From assembly GCA_017379895.1 (NCBI GenBank), contig JAFNVH010000016.1, positions 1-54,858 of the forward strand: 54,858 nt of DNA, read 5' to 3'. The notes below the pieces were generated by a model. The model saw only the letters and a list, made by a program, of their open reading frames with translations. It was not told the origin of the DNA and did no database searches. The DNA comes from Rikenellaceae bacterium (lineage in GTDB: Bacteria; Bacteroidota; Bacteroidia; Bacteroidales; Rikenellaceae). A program made the translations under genes and the position numbers. Below, piece after piece: positions 17,267-25,922 of the stretch (position 1 is the first letter of the stretch; each line of letters starts with the position of its first letter).

Positions 17267-19153
17267 TCAACGTCCGAAGTAGACCAGCAGCACGTTGATA
17301 TCGGCGGGCGAAACGCCTGAGATACGCGACGCCTGACCGATAGTCGCGGGGCGAATCTTTGTCAGCTTCTGGCGCGCCTCGATGGTCAGCGACTGCAACG
17401 AGTGGTAGTCGAAACTATCGGGAATGGCGATGTTCTCCAAGCGGCGCATCTTCTCGGCGATGTACTGCTCGCGCTCGATGTAGCCGCGATACTTGATCTG
17501 GATCTCCGCCTCCTCGATCTCCTCGGCCGAAATCTCCTCGCGCGCGATGAATCGAGCCAACTTCGGGAAGTGCTCGGCAACTCCCGCAATGGTCACGTTG
17601 TTGCGCAAGATGACGTCAAACAACTTGCGACCCTGTGTCAACGGCGCCGCATCGATCGAATTTAAATAGTCTTGTAAATCGCTTGGAGTGACACTCTGTC
17701 GGCGAAGGTACGAAATAAGCGATTCTACGTGCAGTTTTTTTTGCTCGCAAATTTCCATTCTTTTGCGCGTTGCAAGACCAATTTCGAATGATTTTTGCGT
17801 TAAACGCAGGTCGGCATTGTCTTGTCGCAACAAAATTCGATGTTCCGCGCGCGAAGTGAACATTCGATAGGGCTCATCGACGCCTTTTGTCACCAAATCG
17901 TCGATCAGCACACCGATATATGCCTCGTCGCGGCGCAACACAAATGGAGCCTCGCCCACGAGTTTGAGGTGTGCATTGACACCCGCCATCAGACCCTGCG
18001 CCGCCGCCTCCTCGTAGCCGGTCGTGCCGTTGATCTGCCCAGCGAAGTAGAGGTTGTCGATCAGCTTGGTTTCGAGCGTGTGGTGGAGCTGCGTGGGCGG
18101 GAAATAGTCATACTCGATGGCGTAACCCGCGCGGTAGATATGTACGTTTTCCAGACCTTTGATCTTCTGCAAAGCTGCCACCTGCACCTCGAACGGCAAC
18201 GACGACGAGAAGCCGTTCAGGTAGTATTCGTTAGTCCCTCGACCCTCGGGTTCGAGGAAGAGTTGGTGTTGTTCCTTATCGGCGAAGGTGCGCAATTTGT
18301 CCTCGATACTTGGGCAGTAGCGCGGTCCGCGACCCTGAATCACGCCCGTAAACATTGGCGAGCGGTCGAAACCCTTACGGAGTTCGTCGTGAACATCGGT
18401 CGACGTGTAGACCAAATAGCAGGGCATTTGTTCGCTAACAACTTGTGTGTCAGGCATAAACGAGAATTTCGACGGCTCTTCGTCGCCATATTGCGGCTCG
18501 ATCACCTCGAAATTGATCGTGCGGGCGTCCAATCGTGCGGGCGTACCCGTCTTCATTCTATCGACCTCGAAACCCATCGCCACCAGCGACGCCGTCACGC
18601 CGTGCGACGCTGCATCGCCTGCGCGACCACCCTCGGCGCGGTTCAATCCGCAGTGCATCACACCCTCCAAGAAGGTACCTGCCGTGAGCACAACCGCACG
18701 GGCGCGAAACTCGACACCCATCTGCGTGCGCACGCCCACAACGCTCTTGCGATTACTCTCTATATCATTGAAAATCAACTCGGTAACGCTGTCCTGCCAG
18801 AGGTAGAGGTTGGGCGTATTCTCGAGCGTGCGGCGCCACTCGGCCGAGAATTCAGCCTTGTCGCACTGTGCGCGCGGGCTCCACATCGCTGCTCCCTTAG
18901 AGCGGTTGAGCATACGGAATTGGATCGTCGTCAGGTCGGTAATGCGACCCATCTGACCACCCAGCGCATCGATCTCGCGCACGATCTGACCCTTAGCCAC
19001 GCCACCCACTGCGGGGTTGCACGACATCGAGGCGAACTTGCTCATATCCATCGAGATAAGCAACGTGCGCGAACCAAGATTAGCCGCCGCCGCTGCCGCC
19101 TCGCAGCCCGCGTGACCACCGCCGACAACTATGATATCGTACTCGGTTCTCAT
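17267..19153 (-). CDS. mnmG: tRNA uridine-5-carboxymethylaminomethyl modification enzyme MnmG (GidA)
   Basis: A 628-aa FAD protein that, with MnmE, modifies wobble U34 of tRNAs. The start at 19153 is chosen because MRTEYDIIVVGGGHAGCEA is the family N-terminus. The same frame stays open a further 133 codons through ybeY, but that part is a shadow. The FAD motif GGGHAGCEAA is near residues 11-20, with CNPAVGGVAKG and GTFLEGVMHCG downstream, and TGYEEAAAQGLMAGVNA in the C-terminal half. Its ATG overlaps the ybeY TGA by 4 bp. It is the last gene of a minus-strand operon. Confidence 0.96.
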   Translation of the reverse strand: MRTEYDIIVVGGGHAGCEAAAAAANLGSRTLLISMDMSKFASMSCNPAVGGVAKGQIVREIDALGGQMGRITDLTTIQFRMLNRSKGAAMWSPRAQCDKAEFSAEWRRTLENTPNLYLWQDSVTELIFNDIESNRKSVVGVRTQMGVEFRARAVVLTAGTFLEGVMHCGLNRAEGGRAGDAASHGVTASLVAMGFEVDRMKTGTPARLDARTINFEVIEPQYGDEEPSKFSFMPDTQVVSEQMPCYLVYTSTDVHDELRKGFDRSPMFTGVIQGRGPRYCPSIEDKLRTFADKEQHQLFLEPEGRGTNEYYLNGFSSSLPFEVQVAALQKIKGLENVHIYRAGYAIEYDYFPPTQLHHTLETKLIDNLYFAGQINGTTGYEEAAAQGLMAGVNAHLKLVGEAPFVLRRDEAYIGVLIDDLVTKGVDEPYRMFTSRAEHRILLRQDNADLRLTQKSFEIGLATRKRMEICEQKKLHVESLISYLRRQSVTPSDLQDYLNSIDAAPLTQGRKLFDVILRNNVTIAGVAEHFPKLARFIAREEISAEEIEEAEIQIKYRGYIEREQYIAEKMRRLENIAIPDSFDYHSLQSLTIEARQKLTKIRPATIGQASRISGVSPADINVLLVYFGR

Positions 19154-19578
19154 CGTTTCCAGAAGGCTAAATATTTGTCCTCTTTGCGGTGCATCTGGCG
19201 CTCGGCGCGAGGCGTTTTGTCCTTCTGACCGCAGAGGTGCAACACGCCGTGAACAACCACGCGACGCATCTCGTCGAGGCGCGACGCCCCAAACTGCGCA
19301 GCATTGTCGGCAACCGTCTCGACGTCGATATAGATCTCGCCGTTGATCACGCCCTCGTCGCGCAGGTCGCTCTCGTCGAAGGTGATGATGTCGGTGTAGT
19401 AATCGTGGTTGAGAAACTCGCGGTTGATCTCCAAAAGTCGCTCCGCCGAACAGAAGATATAGTTGATCTCGCCAACCGTGTAACCTTCCTCGCGAGCCAC
19501 CTCCACGAGCCACTCGCGGGTGCGTCGTTTCTCGGGCAGACGGTACGTGCACGAATCGTTGAAATATCTGATAGCCAT
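19150..19578 (-). CDS. ybeY: Endoribonuclease YbeY (rRNA maturation factor)
   Basis: A 142-aa metalloprotein of the UPF0054 family involved in 16S rRNA 3' maturation and ribosome quality control. The family motif appears as HGVLHLCGQKD: the first two zinc histidines are present, but the third ligand position carries Asp instead of His (usual form HGxLHLxGYDH). INREFLNHDYYTDIITFD is also typical. It lies 25 bp after the EnvC-like gene and overlaps mnmG by 4 bp. Confidence 0.92.
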   Translation of the reverse strand: MAIRYFNDSCTYRLPEKRRTREWLVEVAREEGYTVGEINYIFCSAERLLEINREFLNHDYYTDIITFDESDLRDEGVINGEIYIDVETVADNAAQFGASRLDEMRRVVVHGVLHLCGQKDKTPRAERQMHRKEDKYLAFWKR

Positions 19579-19603
19579 AGCTTTACGTGTTTATTTGCGT
19601 TAG

Positions 19604-20716
19604 TTAATTGAGCCACTGGTCGGCATCGAGCGTGTCGCCATTCGGCGCGAATAGACCGAAGACCAACTTATATTCGGTGCGACCCGACGCATCGACCGCA
19701 CGACCGATGGTGCCGATCGACTGGCCGACGGTGACCTGCTGACCCTCCTTGACGGTCGCGGTGGCCATATTCGAGTAGGTCGTAAAGTATTGACCGTGAC
19801 CGATCAAGACGATATATGATTTGGCATTTCGGTTGTACGACACGCGCATAACCTCGCCATTGAAGACCGATTTGACCTGCGCGCCCTGCGCACCTGTGAT
19901 CTCGGCGATGTCGCTGCCGTTGGGCTTCAATTTACCCCCCGCAACGGGCATCGGTAGGCGACCGCGATTATCCTTGATATTGCCGCCAATCTTGGCCTCA
20001 CCCTTCGATTTTCGGGTAGAATTGACCAGACGCTCCAACTCGCGACGCTGCTCCTGCTGAGCCTTCAAAACCTTCTTTTCGCGCGAGGAGAGCGTGCTCA
20101 GGCGCTTCTTGTAGTCCCGCTCGTTGGCCGAGAGTTTCTTCAACTCGCTATTGTGGCGGTCGCGTGTGGTTTTGAGCGTAACTTTCTCGGCATCAAGCAC
20201 CTTACGTGCGCTGTCGAGCTGTATCGTGAGAGAATCGATCTCGCGCACCTTGCGCTGACGCGCGTCGTTCACCAGACGTATCGCAGCGATGCGGCGCGTT
20301 GCCGAATTGAAGTCATCGGCCGAGAAAAGATAGGTCGTGAAGTTCTGCTGACGGTAGTTGCGATAGGCCACGCGCACCATCTCGGCATACTGCTCCTGCA
20401 ACTCTGTTCGCTCGGCTGCGAGGCGGTCGATCTGGCGCGTGAGGGTGTTGATATTGCTGTTGAGCGCCACCATCTGCGTATTGACCTCGCCCACCAGTTT
20501 GCGGCGCTTGCCGATCAGACGCGAGAGCTTGTTGACCTCGGCCTGAGTCGATTTCTTGTCCTTGCGAATCGACTTGATCTGTTTCTCATACTCGGCTATT
20601 TGCGAGGTCAGGCGGTCAATACTCTTCTGTATCGTGCCGTTCTGCGCCTGCACTGAGGCGATAGCCAGCGTTGCGGTAGCGAGTAGGGTGAGTAGTATGG
20701 TAACGAGTTTACGCAT
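19604..20716 (-). CDS. EnvC-like murein hydrolase activator (degenerate M23/LytM)
   Basis: A 370-aa exported protein. A signal peptide ends near VQAQ (residue 25). A long coiled coil spans about 30-255 with two charged heptad blocks, and a C-terminal LytM-like domain spans about 270-370. The zinc-ligand motifs of active M23 enzymes are missing: the last HxH equivalent reads TEYKLVF, and YSNM replaces YxHL. The architecture and loss of ligands match EnvC, which activates amidases at the septum instead of cutting peptidoglycan. It lies 6 bp from the TPR lipoprotein gene. The division role is an inference from the family. Confidence 0.85.
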   Translation of the reverse strand: MRKLVTILLTLLATATLAIASVQAQNGTIQKSIDRLTSQIAEYEKQIKSIRKDKKSTQAEVNKLSRLIGKRRKLVGEVNTQMVALNSNINTLTRQIDRLAAERTELQEQYAEMVRVAYRNYRQQNFTTYLFSADDFNSATRRIAAIRLVNDARQRKVREIDSLTIQLDSARKVLDAEKVTLKTTRDRHNSELKKLSANERDYKKRLSTLSSREKKVLKAQQEQRRELERLVNSTRKSKGEAKIGGNIKDNRGRLPMPVAGGKLKPNGSDIAEITGAQGAQVKSVFNGEVMRVSYNRNAKSYIVLIGHGQYFTTYSNMATATVKEGQQVTVGQSIGTIGRAVDASGRTEYKLVFGLFAPNGDTLDADQWLN

Positions 20717-20722
20717 AGTGTG

Positions 20723-22534
20723 TTACGGCTTTTTGAGCTTTTGTAATCGGCTCTCGATCTCGGCCTTGTCGTAGCCGTTGTCGCGCGCCTTCTCCCAATA
20801 GATCTGCGCCATAAAGTTCTCGCCCAGCGCGTAGAGTATGTCGCCATAGTGGCACATCAACACTTCGCTCTGCGTGCGATCGAACGTAATCGCCTGACGC
20901 ATATATCGTTTAGCCTCGTCGTAGCGCCCCAATTTATAGAAAATCCAAGCGTAGGTATCGAGGTAGGTCGAGTTGTTTTTCGAGATCGTGATGGCGCGCT
21001 CGCTCATCTCCAATGCGCGGTCGAGGTCGCGCCCCTCCTCCGACAGGAAGTAGGCGTAGTTGTTCAGCAGACCCGCATCGTTGGGCAGTAGTCGCAGCGC
21101 CTTTTCGTAGGTCCGGAACGCCGCACGCGGGCGGTTATCCTGATACTGCGCATCGCCAATCATCGTGAGTGTAGCACCGCGCAACGAATCGCCATCGATC
21201 TTGCGTAGGGCGTCGCGGAATGCTCGCTCGGCAGCCTTATATTTGTCATTCATAAGTAGATAGGAGCCGCGGCGAAGGGTGAATTCTGGACGGTCGGGGA
21301 AGCGCTCAATCGCCAGACGGGTGTAGTGCTCGACCGAATCGGGGCGCTCCTTGAAGCTCTCGATGTCGAGAATCGTGTTGAAAATCTCGACGCGCGGAAC
21401 CGAGTCATTGATGTGCGCCTTGTAGATTTCGAGCGCGCGATCTAGGTCGCCCGTCGCGATCAGGTGGGTGGTGTAGAGCTCCATCGCCTCGAGGTCGTTG
21501 GGATGGGTCACAGCAACCGTAATTGCCAACTGATTGAGCTGTCCGTAGAATTTTTGATAGTAGTCGATATTGTTGGTCAAGCGGTTGAAAATCTTGATTT
21601 TACGCTCGAGATCCACCTCGCGCGAGGCAAACAGCGGAACCATCGTGCGAAGGTAGTTCGGGTGGTCGCCACGCATACCATAGAACTCGTTCAACGAGCC
21701 CAGAGCGCCAATGCTGGTCGAGTCGATTGCCAGCGCACGGTCGTAGTTGACCAATGCCAGCGAATCCTTCTTTGCCTGAGCGTAAAGTTCAGCTGCAATT
21801 ATGTAATTATCAATGTTGTAGGGGTCGGCCTCGATCAGCTCTTCGCTCTGCTCCAACGCTCGATCGTACTGCGCCGTAGCTACCAAAAGCTGGCGCTTGA
21901 AGGGCGAAATAGCCTCGTGAATACCGAAACGTCGCTCGGCTGAATCGAGTACGATGATTGCCGAGAATGGCTGCTGATTTTCGTAGTAGAGCATCGCCAG
22001 AATGCGATGATTATCAGGATTGTTGCCCTTCATTCGCACCATCTCGCTGTAGAGGCGAATGCCCTCCTCGTAGTCCTCCTGATAGATCTGGATACGTCCC
22101 AGCTGAGTCGTGAACCAATGGCTGGTAGTGTCGGTGCGGTAGGCGCGCAGGCTATATGACTCAGCCGCATCTGCATTGTTCATTATCATCAACATCGCCG
22201 CCGTGTGGTAGGCCGCAGGAGCGTAGTTCGAATCGATCGCCAGCGCACGCTCGTAATGGTGGTGCGCCTTGCTCGAATCGTTGTGCAGGTGGTAGGCCTT
22301 CAAACCCTCGACATAGTGCCACAAGGTGTGTGCATCGACGGGATAGTCGCTCGGGGGCACGGTGTCGAGCTTAATGGTTAACGGGCTGGATATCTGCGAG
22401 ATAGACGAAATGCTGTCGATCGGGTGGATTTTCTCCTCGTCGGTGAGTGTACGCTTTCGGGGCAATGTTCCGCACGAGAACATCACCAACGTGAGAGCCA
22501 ACATCACAGCCCGTATCACACCGCCATAACGCAT
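20723..22534 (-). CDS. TPR-repeat lipoprotein
   Basis: A 603-aa protein with a lipoprotein signal peptide (LVMFSC, lipid-modified Cys21 predicted) followed by many tetratricopeptide repeats across residues 70-600. Examples are AAYHTAAMLMIMNNADAAESYSLRA-like and LLNNYAYFLSEEGRDLDRALEMSERA-like units; each is consistent with a 34-residue period. It is a probable outer-membrane or periplasmic scaffold, and no enzyme motif is seen. It is closely linked to the EnvC-like gene (6 bp). No TAnnTTTG box lies directly upstream, so it may be read from pheS. Confidence 0.85.
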   Translation of the reverse strand: MRYGGVIRAVMLALTLVMFSCGTLPRKRTLTDEEKIHPIDSISSISQISSPLTIKLDTVPPSDYPVDAHTLWHYVEGLKAYHLHNDSSKAHHHYERALAIDSNYAPAAYHTAAMLMIMNNADAAESYSLRAYRTDTTSHWFTTQLGRIQIYQEDYEEGIRLYSEMVRMKGNNPDNHRILAMLYYENQQPFSAIIVLDSAERRFGIHEAISPFKRQLLVATAQYDRALEQSEELIEADPYNIDNYIIAAELYAQAKKDSLALVNYDRALAIDSTSIGALGSLNEFYGMRGDHPNYLRTMVPLFASREVDLERKIKIFNRLTNNIDYYQKFYGQLNQLAITVAVTHPNDLEAMELYTTHLIATGDLDRALEIYKAHINDSVPRVEIFNTILDIESFKERPDSVEHYTRLAIERFPDRPEFTLRRGSYLLMNDKYKAAERAFRDALRKIDGDSLRGATLTMIGDAQYQDNRPRAAFRTYEKALRLLPNDAGLLNNYAYFLSEEGRDLDRALEMSERAITISKNNSTYLDTYAWIFYKLGRYDEAKRYMRQAITFDRTQSEVLMCHYGDILYALGENFMAQIYWEKARDNGYDKAEIESRLQKLKKP

Positions 22535-22556
22535 TGATTGATCTCTATTTGTATTA

Positions 22557-22593
22557 GTTTCGCCCCCTCAGCCGAAGACCGAAGGGGCGAAAC
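22557..22593. terminator. Hairpin between pheS and the TPR lipoprotein gene
   Basis: A perfect 10-bp stem gtttcgcccc/ggggcgaaac encloses 17 nt. There is no T-run on the minus strand, so it is more likely a partial terminator or RNA-processing hairpin that allows read-through from pheS. Confidence 0.5.
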
Positions 22594-22606
22594 GAGTTAG
22601 TTGCAA

Positions 22607-23650
22607 TTATAGTGCCGAGTCGAACTGGCGCAGGAAACGCACGTCGTTCTCGAAGTAGAGGCGCAGGTCCTTCACGCCGTATTTGAGCATCGCGATGCGC
22701 TCAACACCCATACCGAACGCGAAACCGCTATACTCCTCGGGATCGATACCGCTTGCTTTCAGTACGTTAGGATCGACCATACCGCAACCCATAATCTCCA
22801 ACCAGCCGGTACCCTTGCAGACGTTGCAGCCCTTACCGCCGCACAGGTTGCACGACACATCGACCTCAGCCGAAGGCTCGGTGAAGGGGAAGTACGAGGG
22901 GCGCATACGGATTGTCGCGTTCTCGCCGAACATCTCCTTAGCGAAGTAGAGGATCGACTGCTTCAAGTCGGCAAACGACACGCCCTTATCGATATAGAGG
23001 CCCTCGACCTGGTGGAAAATGCAGTGTGCGCGATACGAAATAGCCTCGTTGCGGAACACGCGACCGGGGCAAACCACGCGGATCGGCGGACGCTGGTGCT
23101 CCATCGTGCGCACCTGAATCGACGAGGTGTGGGTACGCAGCAGCACGTCCTTCTGGTTGGGCTCGTCCGAGTTTTTCTCGATGAAGAAGGTGTCCTGCAT
23201 ATCGCGTGCGGGGTGCTCCATCGGGAAGTTCAGCGACGAGAATACGTGCCAATCATCCTCGATCTCGGGACCATCGGCGATAGTATAGCCCAGACGCGAG
23301 AAGATGTCGCAGATCTGGTTGCGCACCAACGAAATCGGGTGGCGAGAACCGAGCTGCTCGGCCGAACCCGGACGGGTCATATCGCCGATGAGCGACGCAG
23401 CGTCGGCAGCACCTGCCTCAGCCTCAGCTTTGAGGGTTGCGATGCGCTCCTGAGCGAGATTTTTGAGCTGGTTGATCTTCTGACCCATCTCGCGTTTCTG
23501 CTCGGCGGGAACAGCCTTGAACTCCTCCATCAGGCGGTTGAGTTCGCCCTTCTTGCCGAGAACTTTAATTCTAAACTCCTCAATCTCAGCGGGATTCTTC
23601 GAATCGAACGCTTTGACTTCGGCCATCAGTTGGTTGATTTTCTCTACCAT
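22607..23650 (-). CDS. pheS: Phenylalanyl-tRNA synthetase alpha subunit
   Basis: A 347-aa class II synthetase alpha chain. The N-terminal coiled coil (about 1-90) is followed by the catalytic core, with motif 2 around RVFRNEAISYRAHCIFHQVEG and motif 3 in GFAFGMGVERIAMLKYG near the C-terminus. A cysteine cluster CNLCGGKGCNVC (about 271-282) sits in the catalytic core. No pheT is adjacent; in this genome it must be elsewhere. Confidence 0.96.
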   Translation of the reverse strand: MVEKINQLMAEVKAFDSKNPAEIEEFRIKVLGKKGELNRLMEEFKAVPAEQKREMGQKINQLKNLAQERIATLKAEAEAGAADAASLIGDMTRPGSAEQLGSRHPISLVRNQICDIFSRLGYTIADGPEIEDDWHVFSSLNFPMEHPARDMQDTFFIEKNSDEPNQKDVLLRTHTSSIQVRTMEHQRPPIRVVCPGRVFRNEAISYRAHCIFHQVEGLYIDKGVSFADLKQSILYFAKEMFGENATIRMRPSYFPFTEPSAEVDVSCNLCGGKGCNVCKGTGWLEIMGCGMVDPNVLKASGIDPEEYSGFAFGMGVERIAMLKYGVKDLRLYFENDVRFLRQFDSAL

Positions 23651-23701
23651 ATATTGTCAATTTTTGTGATTTTGCGTAATTTACGGAGTATTACTAAGCT
23701 A

Positions 23702-23709
23702 CAAAGTTA
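23702..23709 (-). promoter_or_regulatory. -7 box TAACTTTG for pheS
   Basis: The minus-strand TAACTTTG fits TAnnTTTG and lies about 52 bp upstream of the pheS ATG. Confidence 0.65.
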
Positions 23710-23810
23710 AAAAATTATTTGGATATGCCCTACATTCTTCGAATGATATTCGCTCTCGCCGCACCAAAAGCGGTAACTTTTGTTCGTCGTCGCAATCCGT
23801 CGACAACACA

Positions 23811-23845
23811 AAACGACCGCACTCGTTCTCGGAGTACGGTCGTTT
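23811..23845 (-). terminator. Terminator after nadB
   Basis: A 14-bp stem (23811-23824 with 23832-23845, one mismatch) with a 7-nt loop. On the minus strand it is followed by TTTTGTGTT. The rest of the 219-bp gap to pheS holds only the pheS promoter; I see no gene in it. Confidence 0.8.
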
Positions 23846-23869
23846 CGATCTGAGTTATGTGAGTGAATT

Positions 23870-25429
23870 TTACTGCACCTGCGGATAGTCGACATTGTAG
23901 TGGCAGCCGACCGACTCCTTGCGATCGCGGCCCTGCTTGATGACCAGATAGGCCGTTGCGATCATATTGCGCAACTCGCACAGATCGCGGTTGGGCGTAG
24001 TCTTGTTGTAGAGTTCCTCGGTCTCGTGCCACAAGATCTCCAAGCGGCGCATTGCGCGTTTCAGATAGAGATTCGAGCGAACGATACCGACGTAGTTCGA
24101 CATAATCTGCTGCATCTCGCGCTTCGACTGCAAGATGAGCAACATCTCCTCGGTGTTCGACGTGCCCTCGAAGTTCCAATCGGGAATACCCTCCTGAATC
24201 TCGGTGCGCTCGAAACGCTCGATGGCGTGTTTAGCTGCCTGATCGGCATAGACCACCGCCTCGATCAGCGAGTTCGAGGCCAGACGGTTGGCGCCGTGCA
24301 GACCCGTGCACGAGCACTCGCCCAGAGCGTAGAGGCGCTTGATCGAGGTCTGACCATTGAGGTCGACCTTCACGCCGCCACAGAGGTAGTGTGCCGCAGG
24401 AGCAACGGGGATATAGTCCTTAGTGATGTCGATACCGAGCGAGAGGCACTTTTCGTAGATATTGGGGAAGTGGCTGCGGATAGAGTCAGCGTCTTTATGC
24501 GTAACGTCCAGATAGACAAACTCATCGCCATTGCGTTTCATCTCGCGGTCGATGGCGCGTGCCACAACATCGCGCGGCGCGAGCGAGCCCATCGGGTGGT
24601 ATTTATCCATAAACTCCTTGCCGTTCGACAGGCGCAGGATAGCTCCGAAACCACGCATCGCCTCGGTGATCAGGAACGCGGGGCGCTCGCCGGGATTGTA
24701 GAGCGACGTGGGGTGGAACTGAATGAACTCCATATTCGAGATCATCGCCTTGGCGCGGTGGCACATTGCGATACCGTCGCCCGTAGCTACGATGGGGTTG
24801 GTCGTTGTGCCGTAGAGGTTGCCGCAGCCGCCCGTTGCCACGATCGTGAAGCGCGAGAGCATAGTCTCGATGCGTCCCGAATCCATATCGAGCACGTAGG
24901 CACCGAAGCAGGCCAGACCGCGCGTGTGGCGCGTAACGAACTCGCCCAGGTGGTGCTGTGTCAGCAGGTCGATGGCGAAATGGTGCTCCAAAACGGTGAT
25001 ATTGGGGTGCGACTTGACGCTCTGGATCAGCGCGCGCTCGATCTCGGCACCTGTCAGATCCTTATGGTGGAGGATACGGTGCTCCGAGTGACCGCCCTCG
25101 CGGTTGAGCTCGAAACGTCCGTCGGGCGTCTTGTCGAAACGCGTGCCCCAAGCTATCAAATCGGCAATCAGTTCGGGTGCGCGACGCACAACCAGCTCGA
25201 CAGCCTCGGGGTCGCAGATGCCTGCGCCACAGACCATTGTGTCGTGAATGTGTTTTTCGAATGTGTCGGGTTCGTAGGTTACAGAGCAGATACCGCCCTG
25301 AGCGTAATTGGTGTTACACTCGACCATCTCGCCTTTGGTGACGATGGTTACGTGGCCGTGTTCGGCAGCTTTGAGCGCAAACGACAGACCTGCTGCGCCG
25401 CTACCGATAACCAAGAAATCTGTTTTCAT
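23870..25429 (-). CDS. nadB: L-aspartate oxidase
   Basis: A 519-aa flavoprotein that oxidises L-aspartate to iminoaspartate, the first step of de novo NAD synthesis. The start at 25429 is chosen over 25507 because MKTDFLVIGSGAAGLSFAL is the family N-terminus and the -7 box lies between the two. Visible elements are the FAD motif GSGAAG near residue 9, TNYAQGGI near 47, HPTSLYNPGERPAFLITEAMRG, and the active-site block around CGGVKVDLNGQTS and LYALGECSCTGLHGANRLASNSL. nadA and nadC are not adjacent. Confidence 0.95.
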   Translation of the reverse strand: MKTDFLVIGSGAAGLSFALKAAEHGHVTIVTKGEMVECNTNYAQGGICSVTYEPDTFEKHIHDTMVCGAGICDPEAVELVVRRAPELIADLIAWGTRFDKTPDGRFELNREGGHSEHRILHHKDLTGAEIERALIQSVKSHPNITVLEHHFAIDLLTQHHLGEFVTRHTRGLACFGAYVLDMDSGRIETMLSRFTIVATGGCGNLYGTTTNPIVATGDGIAMCHRAKAMISNMEFIQFHPTSLYNPGERPAFLITEAMRGFGAILRLSNGKEFMDKYHPMGSLAPRDVVARAIDREMKRNGDEFVYLDVTHKDADSIRSHFPNIYEKCLSLGIDITKDYIPVAPAAHYLCGGVKVDLNGQTSIKRLYALGECSCTGLHGANRLASNSLIEAVVYADQAAKHAIERFERTEIQEGIPDWNFEGTSNTEEMLLILQSKREMQQIMSNYVGIVRSNLYLKRAMRRLEILWHETEELYNKTTPNRDLCELRNMIATAYLVIKQGRDRKESVGCHYNVDYPQVQ

Positions 25430-25455
25430 TCTTGTTTGTAGAGTTATACGTTGCG

Positions 25456-25463
25456 CAAAGATA
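25456..25463 (-). promoter_or_regulatory. -7 box TATCTTTG for nadB
   Basis: A minus-strand TATCTTTG, 27 bp upstream of the selected nadB start and downstream of the alternative start at 25507. It therefore decides in favour of the shorter protein. Confidence 0.68.
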
Positions 25464-25523
25464 GCAAAATAGTAACATAAAAAGCGCGCCCGATGCAACT
25501 TTTTCACGCTACGAGGGATTTTT

Positions 25524-25839
25524 TCAATTCACAATTCAAGATTCAAAATTCAAAATTATTCCTTTGATGGTGTTTTTCTTTGAGGGTGTGTTTTTGTTTG
25601 AGGCGACCTTTGCTCATCATTGGCGGGTGGGGGGCTCGGCCGCAGGCCGACCCGCCAATGATGACACGCCGTTTCGCGGCGTGGGGCTTTGCAGAGTTAC
25701 AATTTTTTTGAGGGGACTTATCGGCAGTTTCGTTTGAAACTGCCCAAGTTCGGGTGCGCGAGGGTAAAAGGGGTGCGGTGACGTCGGTCGCTAATCGCAA
25801 AAAGGTTGCCCAAACTTTCGAGTCGGGCAACCTTTTTTT
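25524..25839. repeat. Hairpin-rich non-coding element between nadB and queA
   Basis: About 315 bp with four inverted repeats in a row: 25614-25628/25650-25664 (15 bp perfect, enclosing a smaller cggcc/ggccg hairpin), 25665-25671/25677-25683 (7 bp), 25723-25731/25736-25744 (9 bp) and 25799-25811/25825-25837 (13 bp). The last is followed by seven Ts. An AT-rich tandem of attcaaaatt-like units lies on the left (25524-25560). A 95-codon TTG-initiated frame on the minus strand (25543-25830) has a Pro/Ala/Arg-rich, low-information product and starts inside the last hairpin, so I do not call it a gene. It may be a structured RNA or a dispersed intergenic repeat. Confidence 0.6.
25799..25839. terminator. 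Strong terminator hairpin between divergent promoters
   Basis: A 13-bp perfect stem, 13-nt loop and T7 on the plus strand (A-run on the other side). The adjacent genes nadB (-) and queA (+) diverge, so this terminator ends neither of them. It suggests a separate short plus-strand transcript. Confidence 0.8.
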
Positions 25840-25892
25840 GTGCGTCGGCGAGGAAATTTTTCGAGAAAATTGCTCCTCCGCTAATTATTGAG

Positions 25893-25900
25893 TACCTTTG
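25893..25900 (+). promoter_or_regulatory. -7 box TACCTTTG for queA
   Basis: A TAnnTTTG match 22 bp upstream of the queA ATG, just after the terminator at 25799-25839. Confidence 0.7.
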
Positions 25901-25922
25901 TAGGGTAATTCAACCTTGAAAA

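Noticed and set aside
19154..19552. N-terminal 133-codon extension of mnmG
   Set aside because: The segment lies over ybeY in another frame, has no homology to MnmG, and a family-typical start exists at 19153 with ATGA coupling.
24602..24610. TTATCCATA resembling a DnaA box
   Set aside because: One mismatch to TTATCCACA, single, and inside nadB. There is no cluster of boxes near the parS-like sites.
25430..25507. 26-codon extension of nadB
   Set aside because: The nadB -7 box (25456-25463) lies inside this stretch, and the family N-terminus begins at 25429.
25543..25830. 95-codon TTG ORF on the minus strand in the nadB-queA gap
   Set aside because: It starts inside a terminator hairpin and spans all four hairpins. 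Its product is low-information (P, A, R, K, H), so a structural element is more likely.
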